Positions 1-8,046 of a stretch of 64,000 nt of DNA are shown one piece after another. Source of the DNA: Pelagibacterium limicola (GTDB lineage Bacteria > Pseudomonadota > Alphaproteobacteria > Rhizobiales > Devosiaceae). The DNA lies in NCBI RefSeq assembly GCF_015694405.1, contig NZ_JADQDB010000012.1:1-64000 (forward strand), written 5' to 3'. Numbering within the stretch: the stretch's first letter is position 1; the number at the start of each line of letters is the position of its first letter. The translations under genes and the position numbers were made by a program. Below the pieces are notes generated by a model. That model was not told the origin of the DNA and searched no databases. It was given only the letters and a program-made list of their open reading frames with translations.

Positions 1-283
1 GAGTGTACCTCAATAGAAAACGTGCACCTGTCAGTCGTATCCGCAATAACCTCCAGCTCGCGCCAAAGGCCAAAACACTTCCCGCAGTCCACGTTTCCCT
101 TTCCAACATAACCAACAATGTCAAATAACGGACGCCTGACGGCGTCAGAAACTTTGCTACTACTAAAAAGCGGCGCAAACTGTTCTATTCCCGGTTTGAC
201 AACCGGCAGTTCCTTGCCGAACTTTTCCTGAAGCTCGCCTCGGCCGCGCCTGTTTCAAGGCACCGCGTCGTCAGCGCTGGGGG
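1..283 (-). other. Probable rRNA operon leader, transcribed leftward
   Basis: No protein gene is visible. The stretch lies directly downstream, on the minus strand, of two tandem strong promoters. Read on the minus strand it contains short blocks (for example TTTGACATTGT and GAAACGTGG) that resemble, from memory, 16S rRNA leaders of Hyphomicrobiales. I infer that an rrn operon starts just left of position 1; the 16S gene itself is not in the window. Confidence 0.6.
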
Positions 284-312
284 TATATAGGGCCGAGGTT
301 TCGACCTGTCAA
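284..312 (-). promoter_or_regulatory. Sigma-70 promoter, rRNA-type, proximal copy
   Basis: On the minus strand there is a perfect -35 box TTGACA (312-307), a 17-nt spacer and TATATA (289-284), followed by a C-rich discriminator (CCCCCAGCGC). A near-perfect -35, ideal spacing and GC-rich discriminator are typical of stringently controlled stable-RNA promoters. It reads leftward out of the window. Confidence 0.75.
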
Positions 313-404
313 CACCCGGTTCTGAAAAAATCGAAACTTCTTTTTTTCCAGATCCTTGGCCGATTTTGCCGGCCTTTGCAGGCCCTGCCGATCAGCGTGA
401 AGGG

Positions 405-433
405 TATATAGGGACGCTCTATTGCCGAGTCAA
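405..433 (-). promoter_or_regulatory. Sigma-70 promoter, rRNA-type, distal copy
   Basis: On the minus strand TTGACT (433-428), a 17-nt spacer and TATATA (410-405) are followed by CCCTTCACGC. It repeats the architecture of the promoter at 284-312 exactly 121 bp upstream, so the two form a tandem promoter pair. It lies 17 bp beyond the stop codon of the NicO gene, which is transcribed in the same direction. Confidence 0.75.
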
Positions 434-449
434 CAGGTCGTTTTTTGAT

Positions 450-2030
450 TCACAGGCTGGCAAACAACAACATAAGCCCAAAACCCATAATCAGCAGGGC
501 CCCGGCCAACTCAAGCCACCAAAGAGCGGAAGCCCCGGCGCTTCCTCCTCCGGCGAGCCGCAAGGCCAGGCCTTTGGCTCCGACGGCAAGCGACGCAAGC
601 GAGGCGACCGTCAGCGCCGTGCCCACCGACATCATAAGCGTCGCAACGATTCCCGCAGCAAGGAGCCCCTGGCTGAGCGAAAAGGCCAAAACGACCAGTG
701 CACCCGAGCACGGCCGCATCCCGACCGAAACGATCACCCCAAGTGCCGCGCGCCAGTCGCCTCCGGTCTGGGACGGTTTGACGACATGGTGTTCACAGCC
801 TTCGCCGTGCCCGTGGGTGTGATCGTGGTGGTGGTGGTGTTCGTGGTGGTGATCGTCCCGTCCGTGATGATGTCGGTGCCCCAGCCCCAGCAGATGCCGG
901 GCGGCCAACCAGGCGCCGAGCAGCGCGATAAGCCCATACGACCCAACGGCCATCCAGTGCGCGGCGTCGCTCATCGCGATTGCAGTGAGCCGCAGCGCCA
1001 GCGCCGCAATGAGCACGAAGCCGATGGCAACGGCAGCCTGCATCATGGAGGCGAGGAAGCTCAGGAGAACGCCCCGCCGCAGTTGCCGCTCGTTCGCGAG
1101 CACGTAAGAAGAGATGACAACCTTGCCGTGCCCCGGTCCGGCGGCATGGAAAACGCCGTAGAGAAAGCTCAGGCCGCCCAGAATCCAGAAGGCATTGCCA
1201 TCCTCATGCAGCGCCGACAGCGCGCCCGTCATCGCCTGGTAGAAGCTGCGCTGCTGCTCGCCAATCCAGCCCAGCAAGCCGCCCTGCCCCGGGGCGATCA
1301 CCGGTTCGGCTGGCGGTGCAGCAAAAGGCGTACGCGGGCGTGCGGGCGTGGTTGCTTCTCCTATGGCATCGAGCGCGGTTTCGGCTTGTTGTAGCGGGCA
1401 GGTAATGACGACCAGATTGGCAAGGCTCCGCGCCGCCTCACGCAACTCTTCGGGCAATTCGGTGACCTCGGGACCCAGAAGCCAGAGTTCCTCCTCGATC
1501 GCCGGATCGACAGGCTCGGGCCCGTGCGCCTCGGCGTAACAGTCGGCCGGTGCGGCACGCAACGTGACGGCATCCGCCCCGGGAAAGGTGAAGGCCGCAT
1601 AGTATTCGGGATCGCCTACTTCGATATCGATGGTCCGGCCAATCGGCCGGGGTTGGGCGAAGCGTACGGTGAAATTCAGGGTAAGTCGGTCGCCATCGAA
1701 CGCCATGCTGGGATTGTCCGCACGCGCAATGGCCAAGGGGTCATCCCACGATCCGGCAAATGTATAGTAATTGTAGAAATCGAGCCCAACGATGTTCTCC
1801 TCGGCGAGGGGCTGCAACTCCTCGGGCGTCAACACCCCATCGCCATCCGCATCAAGGCCTTGAATGGCCCAGGCCGAGAAATAGGGATCGAACATCCAGC
1901 TATGGCGCATCGCCGTGAGGGCGCCATCCTCGAAGATCACTTCGCCCCGTGCGTCGATCCACACATGCGGATGCGCAACCGCGGGCAGCGCAAACAGGCT
2001 GAGCAAGATAACAAGGAAAATACGGATCAT
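450..2030 (-). CDS. DUF1007-NicO fusion, nickel/cobalt efflux permease
   Basis: A 526-residue inner-membrane protein predicted to export Ni2+/Co2+. Residues 1 to about 215 form a DUF1007 domain preceded by a signal peptide ending in ALPAVAHPH. From about residue 250 on there is a NicO/RcnA-type permease with several membrane segments (LSFLYGVFHAAGPGHGK, VGMRPCSGALVVLAFSL). A very His/Asp-rich loop (DDHHHEHHHHHDHTHGHG) between membrane segments is a metal-binding loop typical of RcnA. I chose the ATG at 2030 because it begins the signal peptide and overlaps the LysR stop as ATGA, which implies translational coupling. In many genomes the DUF1007 and NicO parts are separate genes. The metal specificity is inferred from the family. 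Confidence 0.85.
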   Translation of the reverse strand: MIRIFLVILLSLFALPAVAHPHVWIDARGEVIFEDGALTAMRHSWMFDPYFSAWAIQGLDADGDGVLTPEELQPLAEENIVGLDFYNYYTFAGSWDDPLAIARADNPSMAFDGDRLTLNFTVRFAQPRPIGRTIDIEVGDPEYYAAFTFPGADAVTLRAAPADCYAEAHGPEPVDPAIEEELWLLGPEVTELPEELREAARSLANLVVITCPLQQAETALDAIGEATTPARPRTPFAAPPAEPVIAPGQGGLLGWIGEQQRSFYQAMTGALSALHEDGNAFWILGGLSFLYGVFHAAGPGHGKVVISSYVLANERQLRRGVLLSFLASMMQAAVAIGFVLIAALALRLTAIAMSDAAHWMAVGSYGLIALLGAWLAARHLLGLGHRHHHGRDDHHHEHHHHHDHTHGHGEGCEHHVVKPSQTGGDWRAALGVIVSVGMRPCSGALVVLAFSLSQGLLAAGIVATLMMSVGTALTVASLASLAVGAKGLALRLAGGGSAGASALWWLELAGALLIMGFGLMLLFASL

Positions 2031-2935
2031 TTGGTGAGCGATCCGACCGGGTTCTTTTCGAACCAATCGACAAGAAAATCGATGAGGGCGCGCACCTTGC
2101 CCGAAAGGTGCCGCCGGTGCGGATAGACGGCCTGCAGGAATGGCCTATAGGGCAGATAGTCGGCAAGAACGGACACAAGCTCTCCCTTTTCAACAATGTC
2201 GTCGGCAAGAAAGCTGGGCACCAGGGCGAAACCGAGGCCCTTTTGCGCCGCGACCAGCGCTCCTTGTGGGGAATTGACGCGAACAGGGCCATCAACGTGC
2301 ACCGATATGGTCCGGTTGCCATCTGAAAACTGCCAGTTCGCCTGACCCGAGAAATTGGTATCGATGACGCACGGCAATCCCCGCAAGGCTTCGGGAGTCT
2401 GCGGCATGCCATATGCCTTGATCACCGAAGGCGCGGCGCAGGCGAGGACGGAAGTCTCGGCGATCTTGCGGGCAATCAGCGAGGAATCGGCCATCTTGGA
2501 AATACGCAGCGCCACGTCGAACCCCTCCTCGACAAGATCCACCATGCGATCCTCGAGGCGCAGATCGAGAGTCACGTCGGGATGAAGTTTCACGAAATCG
2601 AACAGGGGATCGAGCAAACTTGCCTCCCCAAAATTTCGCGGAGCGGAAACCCGCAACATGCCGCGCGGCGCCGCCGTCTGCTCGGAAATAGTCGCATCCA
2701 GATCATCGAGCTGAGATAGAATCTGGCTCACCTCGCGGTAATAGGCTTCACCCGCTTCCGTGAGGCTCAGCTTGCGGGTCGTGCGGTTCATAAGCCTGAC
2801 CCCCAGATAATCCTCGAGGTCGGTGACATATTTGCTCAGCAAAGCCTTCGAGCGCCCGTGAACGCGCGCTGCCGAGGAAAACCCACCTGCATCGAACACC
2901 TGTACGAAAGCCCTGATCCGCGCCAGATCCTGCAT
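2027..2935 (-). CDS. LysR-family transcriptional regulator
   Basis: 302 residues, normal LysR length. The N-terminal winged helix-turn-helix is at about residues 1-60 (ARIRAFVQVFDAGGFSSAAR) and a LysR effector-binding domain follows (SAPRNFGEASLLDPLFDF and onward), of the AaeR/CrgA type. SD AGGGGA lies 9 nt upstream of the ATG. The gene starts 12 bp after the creatininase-family gene and overlaps the NicO gene by 4 bp, so the three are probably one operon. A regulator between two structural genes of the same operon is unusual for LysR proteins, which are normally divergent from their target. Confidence 0.9.
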   Translation of the reverse strand: MQDLARIRAFVQVFDAGGFSSAARVHGRSKALLSKYVTDLEDYLGVRLMNRTTRKLSLTEAGEAYYREVSQILSQLDDLDATISEQTAAPRGMLRVSAPRNFGEASLLDPLFDFVKLHPDVTLDLRLEDRMVDLVEEGFDVALRISKMADSSLIARKIAETSVLACAAPSVIKAYGMPQTPEALRGLPCVIDTNFSGQANWQFSDGNRTISVHVDGPVRVNSPQGALVAAQKGLGFALVPSFLADDIVEKGELVSVLADYLPYRPFLQAVYPHRRHLSGKVRALIDFLVDWFEKNPVGSLTK

Positions 2936-2947
2936 TAGCGTGTTCCC

Positions 2948-3742
2948 CTATGTCAGCCAGTCGAGATCGAAATTTGTGACCTCTCCAACCAGAGCTGCAA
3001 ACCCTTTGAGAATATGATCGGCATGAATTGCGCCTTTTTCAGCGCTGCCAAGCCGCGCATCTCCGACGACACCTGCGGCATTAAGATCGCCCGAGAGCCA
3101 ACCGAATCGGTGCGGCCCATAGCCGGAAAGGTAATGCATGCGACTCTCGATCCCTTCCAGCCGCGAAACAAAGTCATCCACTTCACCGTTGACCACGGCA
3201 TCAGAACGATAGTGCAACATCAGCGATGTTTCGATGGCGCCGCCATGAATGCCGAATTTCTTCTCGCGCGGAGGATAAAGATCTTCGGGAAATCCGAAGC
3301 GCATCCAAGCCGTGCCCACCGCAAGAAGCCCCAGTTCGGCACGTGCCCTGAGAATAACGGTATCGACGGCAGCCGTGTTGCCGCCGTGGCTGGAAACGAT
3401 GACCAGCCGCCGACAGCCCGCCGCAGCGACTCTCTTTGCAATCCCGAACCATCGCTCGATCAGCGCTGCCGCTGGCAGGCTTTCGGTTCCCGCAAACCGG
3501 GAATGCTCCTGGGAGGCGCCGATCCGTTCTATGGGCAACGCCACCGCATCGATGGTATCGTCGAGATAGGCCTCGAGCGCTTCTATATGACCTTGCGCAA
3601 TATCGCTGTCGGTCGACAATGGAAGATGCGGCCCATGCGCTTCAGTGGCGGCGACCGGCAGAATCACGACCGTGCGTTTGGACAGCGTCGCATCATCGAG
3701 CCTATCGAGCGTCTCAAGGGACCTGAGGGGCAATACGGGCAT
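2948..3742 (-). CDS. Creatininase-family amidohydrolase
   Basis: About 264 residues. The family signature is visible: VILPVAATEAHGPHLPLSTD near the N-terminus (metal-binding Glu, His and Asp), SSHGGNTAAV in the middle, and IHGGAIETSLMLHY with further metal ligands. Members hydrolyse cyclic amides (creatinine, or formamides in riboflavin/F420-type pathways), so the substrate is not fixed by family. Start: ATG at 3742 (MPVLPLRSL); a TTG two codons upstream is an alternative. It is the first gene of the leftward operon with the LysR and NicO genes and is divergent from the MarR-like gene at 3872. Confidence 0.85.
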   Translation of the reverse strand: MPVLPLRSLETLDRLDDATLSKRTVVILPVAATEAHGPHLPLSTDSDIAQGHIEALEAYLDDTIDAVALPIERIGASQEHSRFAGTESLPAAALIERWFGIAKRVAAAGCRRLVIVSSHGGNTAAVDTVILRARAELGLLAVGTAWMRFGFPEDLYPPREKKFGIHGGAIETSLMLHYRSDAVVNGEVDDFVSRLEGIESRMHYLSGYGPHRFGWLSGDLNAAGVVGDARLGSAEKGAIHADHILKGFAALVGEVTNFDLDWLT

Positions 3743-3871
3743 CTCCGTCAATACCGCTTGGACGGTGAGGTTTAGCTTGTGCGCTCGAAACGAACAACCA
3801 CGCGTCTCCCGGTTAACTTTGCCACTATCGGTGATTCGACCTTTCCATCGCGATCCTCTATCTCTCGTTCC

Positions 3872-4297
3872 ATGTCGAAAAACCCGTCCGCATCCACGCT
3901 CTATCGCCTGATCGAAGCCGGTCATCTGGCCCGGCAGGCCCTGCTCGCCCCCCTTACGGCACGCGGGCTCGAGGCAGGCGACGATGCGGTTCTGCTGGGA
4001 CTGGCCGAGGCGGGCGGGGAAACGGTGGATGCACTCGCCGAATTTACCGGTCTCGATGCCGAAGCGCTCGATGCCATCCTGCGCCGGCTCGAAGACAAGG
4101 CTCTGCTGCTACGCCTTGCCGTGGGCCCGGAGATGGAAGCGGGTGCGCGGCTTTCCCAGCAGGGGCACCTCGTCCGCCAGGCCATCGAAGAACATTGGCG
4201 GCATCTCGAAGCGACGCTTGCCCAAGACCTCGGAGAGAAGCGCCATCGTCATCTGCGCAAAGGCCTCAAGCGCATTATTGCGCTCCTTGATTTCTAG
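3872..4297 (+). CDS. MarR-like winged-helix regulator
   Basis: A 141-residue protein whose middle reads as a winged helix-turn-helix: ETVDALAEFTGLDAEALDAI as the HTH, followed by LRRLEDKALLLR and a wing (GPEMEAGARLSQQG). Flanking helices (LYRLIEAGHLARQALL and HWRHLEATLAQDLG) would form the MarR-type dimer interface. The similarity is weak, so this may be a divergent or degenerate member. The ATG at 3872 begins the conserved part (MSKNPSAS). It is divergent from the creatininase-family operon with about 130 bp between starts, so it may control that operon, or the MFS gene downstream. Confidence 0.6.
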   Translation: MSKNPSASTLYRLIEAGHLARQALLAPLTARGLEAGDDAVLLGLAEAGGETVDALAEFTGLDAEALDAILRRLEDKALLLRLAVGPEMEAGARLSQQGHLVRQAIEEHWRHLEATLAQDLGEKRHRHLRKGLKRIIALLDF

Positions 4298-4368
4298 CTC
4301 GAAAGCGGCCGGGCAAAATTTCAGTACGACTTGTCGGAATGCCCGTTCCACGATCGTCCTCGTTCCGA

Positions 4369-4397
4369 TTGCGCATTGATAACGCCTCGCATATTAT
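4369..4397 (+). promoter_or_regulatory. Sigma-70-like promoter of the MFS gene
   Basis: TTGCGC (4369-4374), a 17-nt spacer and TATTAT (4392-4397) lie 26 bp before the ATG of the MFS transporter at 4423. The match to consensus is good at -10 and moderate at -35. Confidence 0.5.
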
Positions 4398-4422
4398 TCG
4401 CGGCCGTTTTTGGACATAATAA

Positions 4423-5772
4423 ATGAAGCCCTTTCATCTCATTCTCGGCAACAATCTCGTTGCCAATGTGACCAACTTTACGGCCTGGTTCGCCATAACC
4501 TTCTGGATCTTCATCGAGACCCAATCGGTCTTCGCGACCGGCATGGTGGCCGGCGTCTATCTGGTCTTCACCGCCGCCTTCGGATTTTGGTTCGGCGCGA
4601 TCATCGACCACAACGGCCGCATCCGCTCGATGCTGGGTTCGAGCGCTGTATCCCTGCTGTTCTACGCTGCTGGGTTCGTGATGGTTCTGGTTGAACCGGA
4701 AGGCGCCTTCCAGAACCCCTATGGGCCCTATCTTTGGGTCTTTGTATTGCTGGTTATGCTTGGCGTGATCGCGGGCAATATACGCATGATCGCGCTCCCA
4801 ACGCTTGTGACCATTCTCATCCCCGAAGGCGAGCGCGACAAGGCCAACGGCCTCGTAGGCATGGTTGGCGGGATCGGGTTTCTCATTACTTCGGCGATCT
4901 CGGGTTTCCTGGTCGCCTGGGGTGGCATGTACCTGACGCTGATCGTGGCGCTGGTCGCGACATCGATTGCCTTTGGCCATTTGAGCCTCGTTCGGATCGA
5001 CGAGGGCCGCCCGGTCCCTGTCGAGGGTGAACCGGCTCAAAAGCAGAGTATCGACATAGCGGGCACCATTCGCGTCATCGCCGCCGTGCCGGGGCTGTTT
5101 GCGCTCATATTCTTTGCCACCTTCAACAACTTCCTCGGCGGCATCTTCATGGCGCTGCTCGATGCCTATGGGCTATCGCTGGTGTCTGTCGAAATATGGG
5201 GGCTGACCTTTGCAGTTCTGTCCACCGGCTTCATCATCTCGGGCATCGTCATTTCGCGGTTCGGACTGGGCAAAAATCCGCTCAAGACGCTGTTGACGGT
5301 CAACCTCATTGCATGGGCCGTGTGCTGCGTGTTCACGATCCAACCTTCGTTCTGGCTGCTGGTTGCCGGCTGTTTCGTCTGGATGCTGCTCTCGCCTGCC
5401 GCCGAGGCGGCAGAACAGACCACGCTTCAGAAGGTGGTCCCGGTCGAAAGGCAGGGGCGTGTCTTTGGTTTCGCCCAGTCGATCGAGCAGGCTGCTTCTC
5501 CGCTGACGGCCTTCCTGATCGGCCCGTATACCCAGTTTGTCGTCATCCCCTTCATGACTGACGGCGCGGGTGCACGGACCATCGGGGGCTGGTTCGGCAC
5601 CGGCCCGGACCGGGGCATCGCACTCGTCTTTACGGTCGCGGGTATCGTGGGCGTGATCGTGACGCTCCTGGCCTTCGCCTCGAACGCCTATCGCAGGCTT
5701 TCAGCTGTATATCTCAATGAGAACGCGGAAAGCGAAGAGGCTGCCGAGGTGGCTCCGGGCACTACCCCTTGA
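4423..5772 (+). CDS. MFS transporter, exporter-like
   Basis: 449 residues with about 12 hydrophobic segments; two six-helix halves are separated by a hydrophilic loop near residue 200 (DEGRPVPVEGEPAQKQS). The motif-A-like loop is GAIIDHNGRIRSMLG, where a conserved acidic residue and basic residues follow helix 2. The pattern suits drug- or siderophore-type exporters (MFS_3), but the substrate cannot be read from sequence. Its 3' end overlaps the convergent KDPG aldolase gene by 11 bp, with no terminator between them. Confidence 0.8.
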   Translation: MKPFHLILGNNLVANVTNFTAWFAITFWIFIETQSVFATGMVAGVYLVFTAAFGFWFGAIIDHNGRIRSMLGSSAVSLLFYAAGFVMVLVEPEGAFQNPYGPYLWVFVLLVMLGVIAGNIRMIALPTLVTILIPEGERDKANGLVGMVGGIGFLITSAISGFLVAWGGMYLTLIVALVATSIAFGHLSLVRIDEGRPVPVEGEPAQKQSIDIAGTIRVIAAVPGLFALIFFATFNNFLGGIFMALLDAYGLSLVSVEIWGLTFAVLSTGFIISGIVISRFGLGKNPLKTLLTVNLIAWAVCCVFTIQPSFWLLVAGCFVWMLLSPAAEAAEQTTLQKVVPVERQGRVFGFAQSIEQAASPLTAFLIGPYTQFVVIPFMTDGAGARTIGGWFGTGPDRGIALVFTVAGIVGVIVTLLAFASNAYRRLSAVYLNENAESEEAAEVAPGTTP

Positions 5773-6397
5773 GCGTGGCAGCGCCTGCGGCAAGCTTCTG
5801 AATCTTGTCAAAATCCCCCGCCTTGATCGCCGCGTCGGGCACGACCCAGGACCCGCCGACGCAAATAACGTTCGGCAGGGCGAGATAGGTCTTGGCCTTC
5901 TCGATATCGATACCGCCGGTCGGGCAGAAGGTAAGATCCGGTAACGGGGAGGCAAAGGATTTGAGCACCGGCGCACCGCCCATCGCTTCAGCGGGGAAGA
6001 ACTTGAGATATGCGTAACCCATGAGCGAAGCAGTCATCGCCTCGGTGGGCGAGGCGATACCCGGCAGCAGCGGGATGGAAACCTGCTCGGCCGCTTCGAG
6101 CAGCTTGACCGGCGCGCCGGGCGACACCATGAACTGGCAGCCGGCGTCCTCGGAGGCCTTCAAATCGTCGAGCTTGCGGCACGTCCCCGACCCGACCACC
6201 GCGCCCGGAACCTTTGCCATTTCGGCCATGACCTTGAGCGCATTGGGCGTTCTCAGTGTCACTTCAAGATTGGCCAGCCCGCCTGCAACCAGGGCCTCGG
6301 CGAGCGCCCGGGCGGTTGAAACATCGTCATGGACAATGACCGGCACCACCGGGGCAGAGGAAAGAATGGTTTTGAGCCTTTGTGCGTCCTGCGCCAT
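5762..6397 (-). CDS. eda: KDPG/KHG aldolase
   Basis: 2-keto-3-deoxy-6-phosphogluconate aldolase, 211 residues. It cleaves KDPG to pyruvate and glyceraldehyde-3-phosphate in the Entner-Doudoroff pathway. Class I aldolase residues are visible: Glu45 in NLEVTLRTP, the Schiff-base Lys132 in AYLKFFPAE, and the phosphate-binding CPTGGI loop. ATG at 6397 is preceded by GGGAGA at proper spacing. It stands alone rather than beside edd or zwf. It may also act on 4-hydroxy-2-oxoglutarate, as many Eda proteins do. Confidence 0.92.
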   Translation of the reverse strand: MAQDAQRLKTILSSAPVVPVIVHDDVSTARALAEALVAGGLANLEVTLRTPNALKVMAEMAKVPGAVVGSGTCRKLDDLKASEDAGCQFMVSPGAPVKLLEAAEQVSIPLLPGIASPTEAMTASLMGYAYLKFFPAEAMGGAPVLKSFASPLPDLTFCPTGGIDIEKAKTYLALPNVICVGGSWVVPDAAIKAGDFDKIQKLAAGAATLKG

Positions 6398-6531
6398 CTG
6401 CCGGTCTCCCAAGTCAGTCGAATGCGATATGGCTCCCTCTAGCACGCGCTTTATTGAATTGGGAACCGAAACTGCCTAAGTACGGTGCCGGTCGCGCGTG
6501 CGGCTGATCGTTTGCTCGTCGGGGACCGAAG

Positions 6532-7599
6532 ATGATCCAGCAGATCAACGCCATAACGCCGATGGAGGAGGCTCGCGCGGTACTCGCCAATGCCTTCGAG
6601 CTCAAATTCTCCAAGGCTGTCGAGAAGGCGACGCGCCCGGTCTTCGAGAAGGTGCGCGACCGCATCCCCGAGATCGAGTGGCCGTTCTATGCCCCGCTCA
6701 TTTTCCAGATCAACCGGCTCAAGAAGGAAAAGAACGCGGTCATCCTCGCCCACAATTACCAGACCCCGCAGATCTATTACGGGGTGGCCGATGTCGTAGG
6801 TGACAGTCTGCAACTGGCCATCGAAGCCACGAAAGTCGAGGCCGATACGATCGTCCAGTGCGGCGTGCATTTCATGGCCGAGACCTCCAAACTCCTGAAT
6901 CCCACCAAGACGGTTCTCATCCCCGACAGCCGCGCGGGGTGCTCCCTGGCCTCCTCGATCACCGCCGACGACGTACGTGCCATGCGCGCGCAATATCCTG
7001 GCGTGCCGGTGGTGACCTATGTGAACTCTTCAGCCGCCGTGAAGGCGGAGACTGATGTGTGCTGCACGTCCTCGAACGCCCTCCAGATCGTGGAAGGTGT
7101 CGAGGGCGATACCGTGATCATGATCCCGGACCAGTATCTGGCACAGAACACGGCAAAAAGGACCAAAAAGAAGATCATCACCTGGGCGGGAGCCTGCGAA
7201 GTACACGAGACCTTCACAGCCGCAGATATCGCCGAGTTGCGGGCCGCCTATCCGGGCGCCAGGATCATCGCTCATCCCGAATGCCCGCCTGAAGTGATCG
7301 ATGCCGTCGATTTCGCCGGCTCGACGTCGGGCATGATTGCCTGGGTGAAGTCGGAAAGGCCCGCCAGGGTCGTAATGGTCACCGAATGCTCGATGAGCGA
7401 CAACGTGGCCGCCGAAACCGAGGGCGTCTCATTCTTGAGGGGCTGCAACATCTGCCCCCATATGAAGCGCATCAACCTCGAAAATATCCTCTGGAGCCTG
7501 CACACTGGCACCGAGGAAGTGACGATCCCCGAGGAACTGGTCGAACCCGCGCGGGCCTCGGTCGAGCGGATGATTGCAATGTCGGCGGCCGGGCGTTAA
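6532..7599 (+). CDS. nadA: Quinolinate synthase A
   Basis: 355 residues. It condenses iminoaspartate with dihydroxyacetone phosphate to quinolinate in de novo NAD synthesis. Three 4Fe-4S ligands are recognisable: Cys110 ([10 protein letters not shown]), Cys222 (GACEVHE) and the CxxC at 305-308 (RGCNICPHM). The active-site motif AHNYQTP is near residue 73. SD-like GGGGACCGAAG precedes the ATG. It works with nadB at 8047 on the same strand, but a convergent VOC gene lies between them. The stop codon overlaps the VOC stop within GTTAAC. nadC is not nearby. Confidence 0.95.
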   Translation: MIQQINAITPMEEARAVLANAFELKFSKAVEKATRPVFEKVRDRIPEIEWPFYAPLIFQINRLKKEKNAVILAHNYQTPQIYYGVADVVGDSLQLAIEATKVEADTIVQCGVHFMAETSKLLNPTKTVLIPDSRAGCSLASSITADDVRAMRAQYPGVPVVTYVNSSAAVKAETDVCCTSSNALQIVEGVEGDTVIMIPDQYLAQNTAKRTKKKIITWAGACEVHETFTAADIAELRAAYPGARIIAHPECPPEVIDAVDFAGSTSGMIAWVKSERPARVVMVTECSMSDNVAAETEGVSFLRGCNICPHMKRINLENILWSLHTGTEEVTIPEELVEPARASVERMIAMSAAGR

Positions 7600-7988
7600 C
7601 TCGTTGGCGTAACCAGCATGACGATATTGCCGTCGGGATCGCCCACAAACGCCACACGTTCGCCCCAGGGCTGGTCTTTCGGGCTAGCCAAGACCGGTGC
7701 ACCGTCCTGCTCCAGTTCAGCCATTGCCGTGTCGACGTTATCGACATAGATGCACAACTCAATTCGGTGGCCTCGCGCCGGCCGCTGCGCCTGTCCGTGC
7801 ATCGGCGCCTCATTGACAAGCCCGAACCCGATCTCGCCGGTACCGAAGCCAAGGACGACAAATTCCGGCTCGCCTTCTGGCGGGAACTGGTAATTTTGCA
7901 CGCCGCCCAGCCGGTCCCGGTAAAATCGCATGGATTTTGCGAAATCGTTGACCGACAGCATTGGCATGATGCTCGTTGCCTTCGCCAT
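7596..7988 (-). CDS. VOC/glyoxalase-family protein
   Basis: A small 130-residue single-module protein of the vicinal oxygen chelate fold: [18 protein letters not shown] at the start, [10 protein letters not shown] in the middle, and [13 protein letters not shown] at the end, a typical VOC terminus. The substrate is unknown; such proteins include bleomycin-resistance-like and glyoxalase-like members. The ATG at 7988 follows GGAGGG at 4-5 nt, better than the upstream GTG at 8000. It is inserted antisense between nadA and nadB, overlapping the nadA end by 4 bp. Confidence 0.8.
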   Translation of the reverse strand: MAKATSIMPMLSVNDFAKSMRFYRDRLGGVQNYQFPPEGEPEFVVLGFGTGEIGFGLVNEAPMHGQAQRPARGHRIELCIYVDNVDTAMAELEQDGAPVLASPKDQPWGERVAFVGDPDGNIVMLVTPTS

Positions 7989-8046
7989 TTGACCCTCCAC
8001 AATTCATCCGTAGTCACGTAATAACGCCGCACGAGTGGGGAACACG

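Noticed and set aside
271-435. Duplicated GGGTATATAGGG blocks as a plain direct repeat
   Set aside because: Read on the other strand they are the -10 and discriminator parts of two tandem promoters, which explains the conserved spacing to the second block GTCAACA.
366-1394. 342-codon frame on the plus strand over the NicO gene
   Set aside because: It is opposite the NicO coding region; the Val-rich run mirrors the His-rich loop of the true gene.
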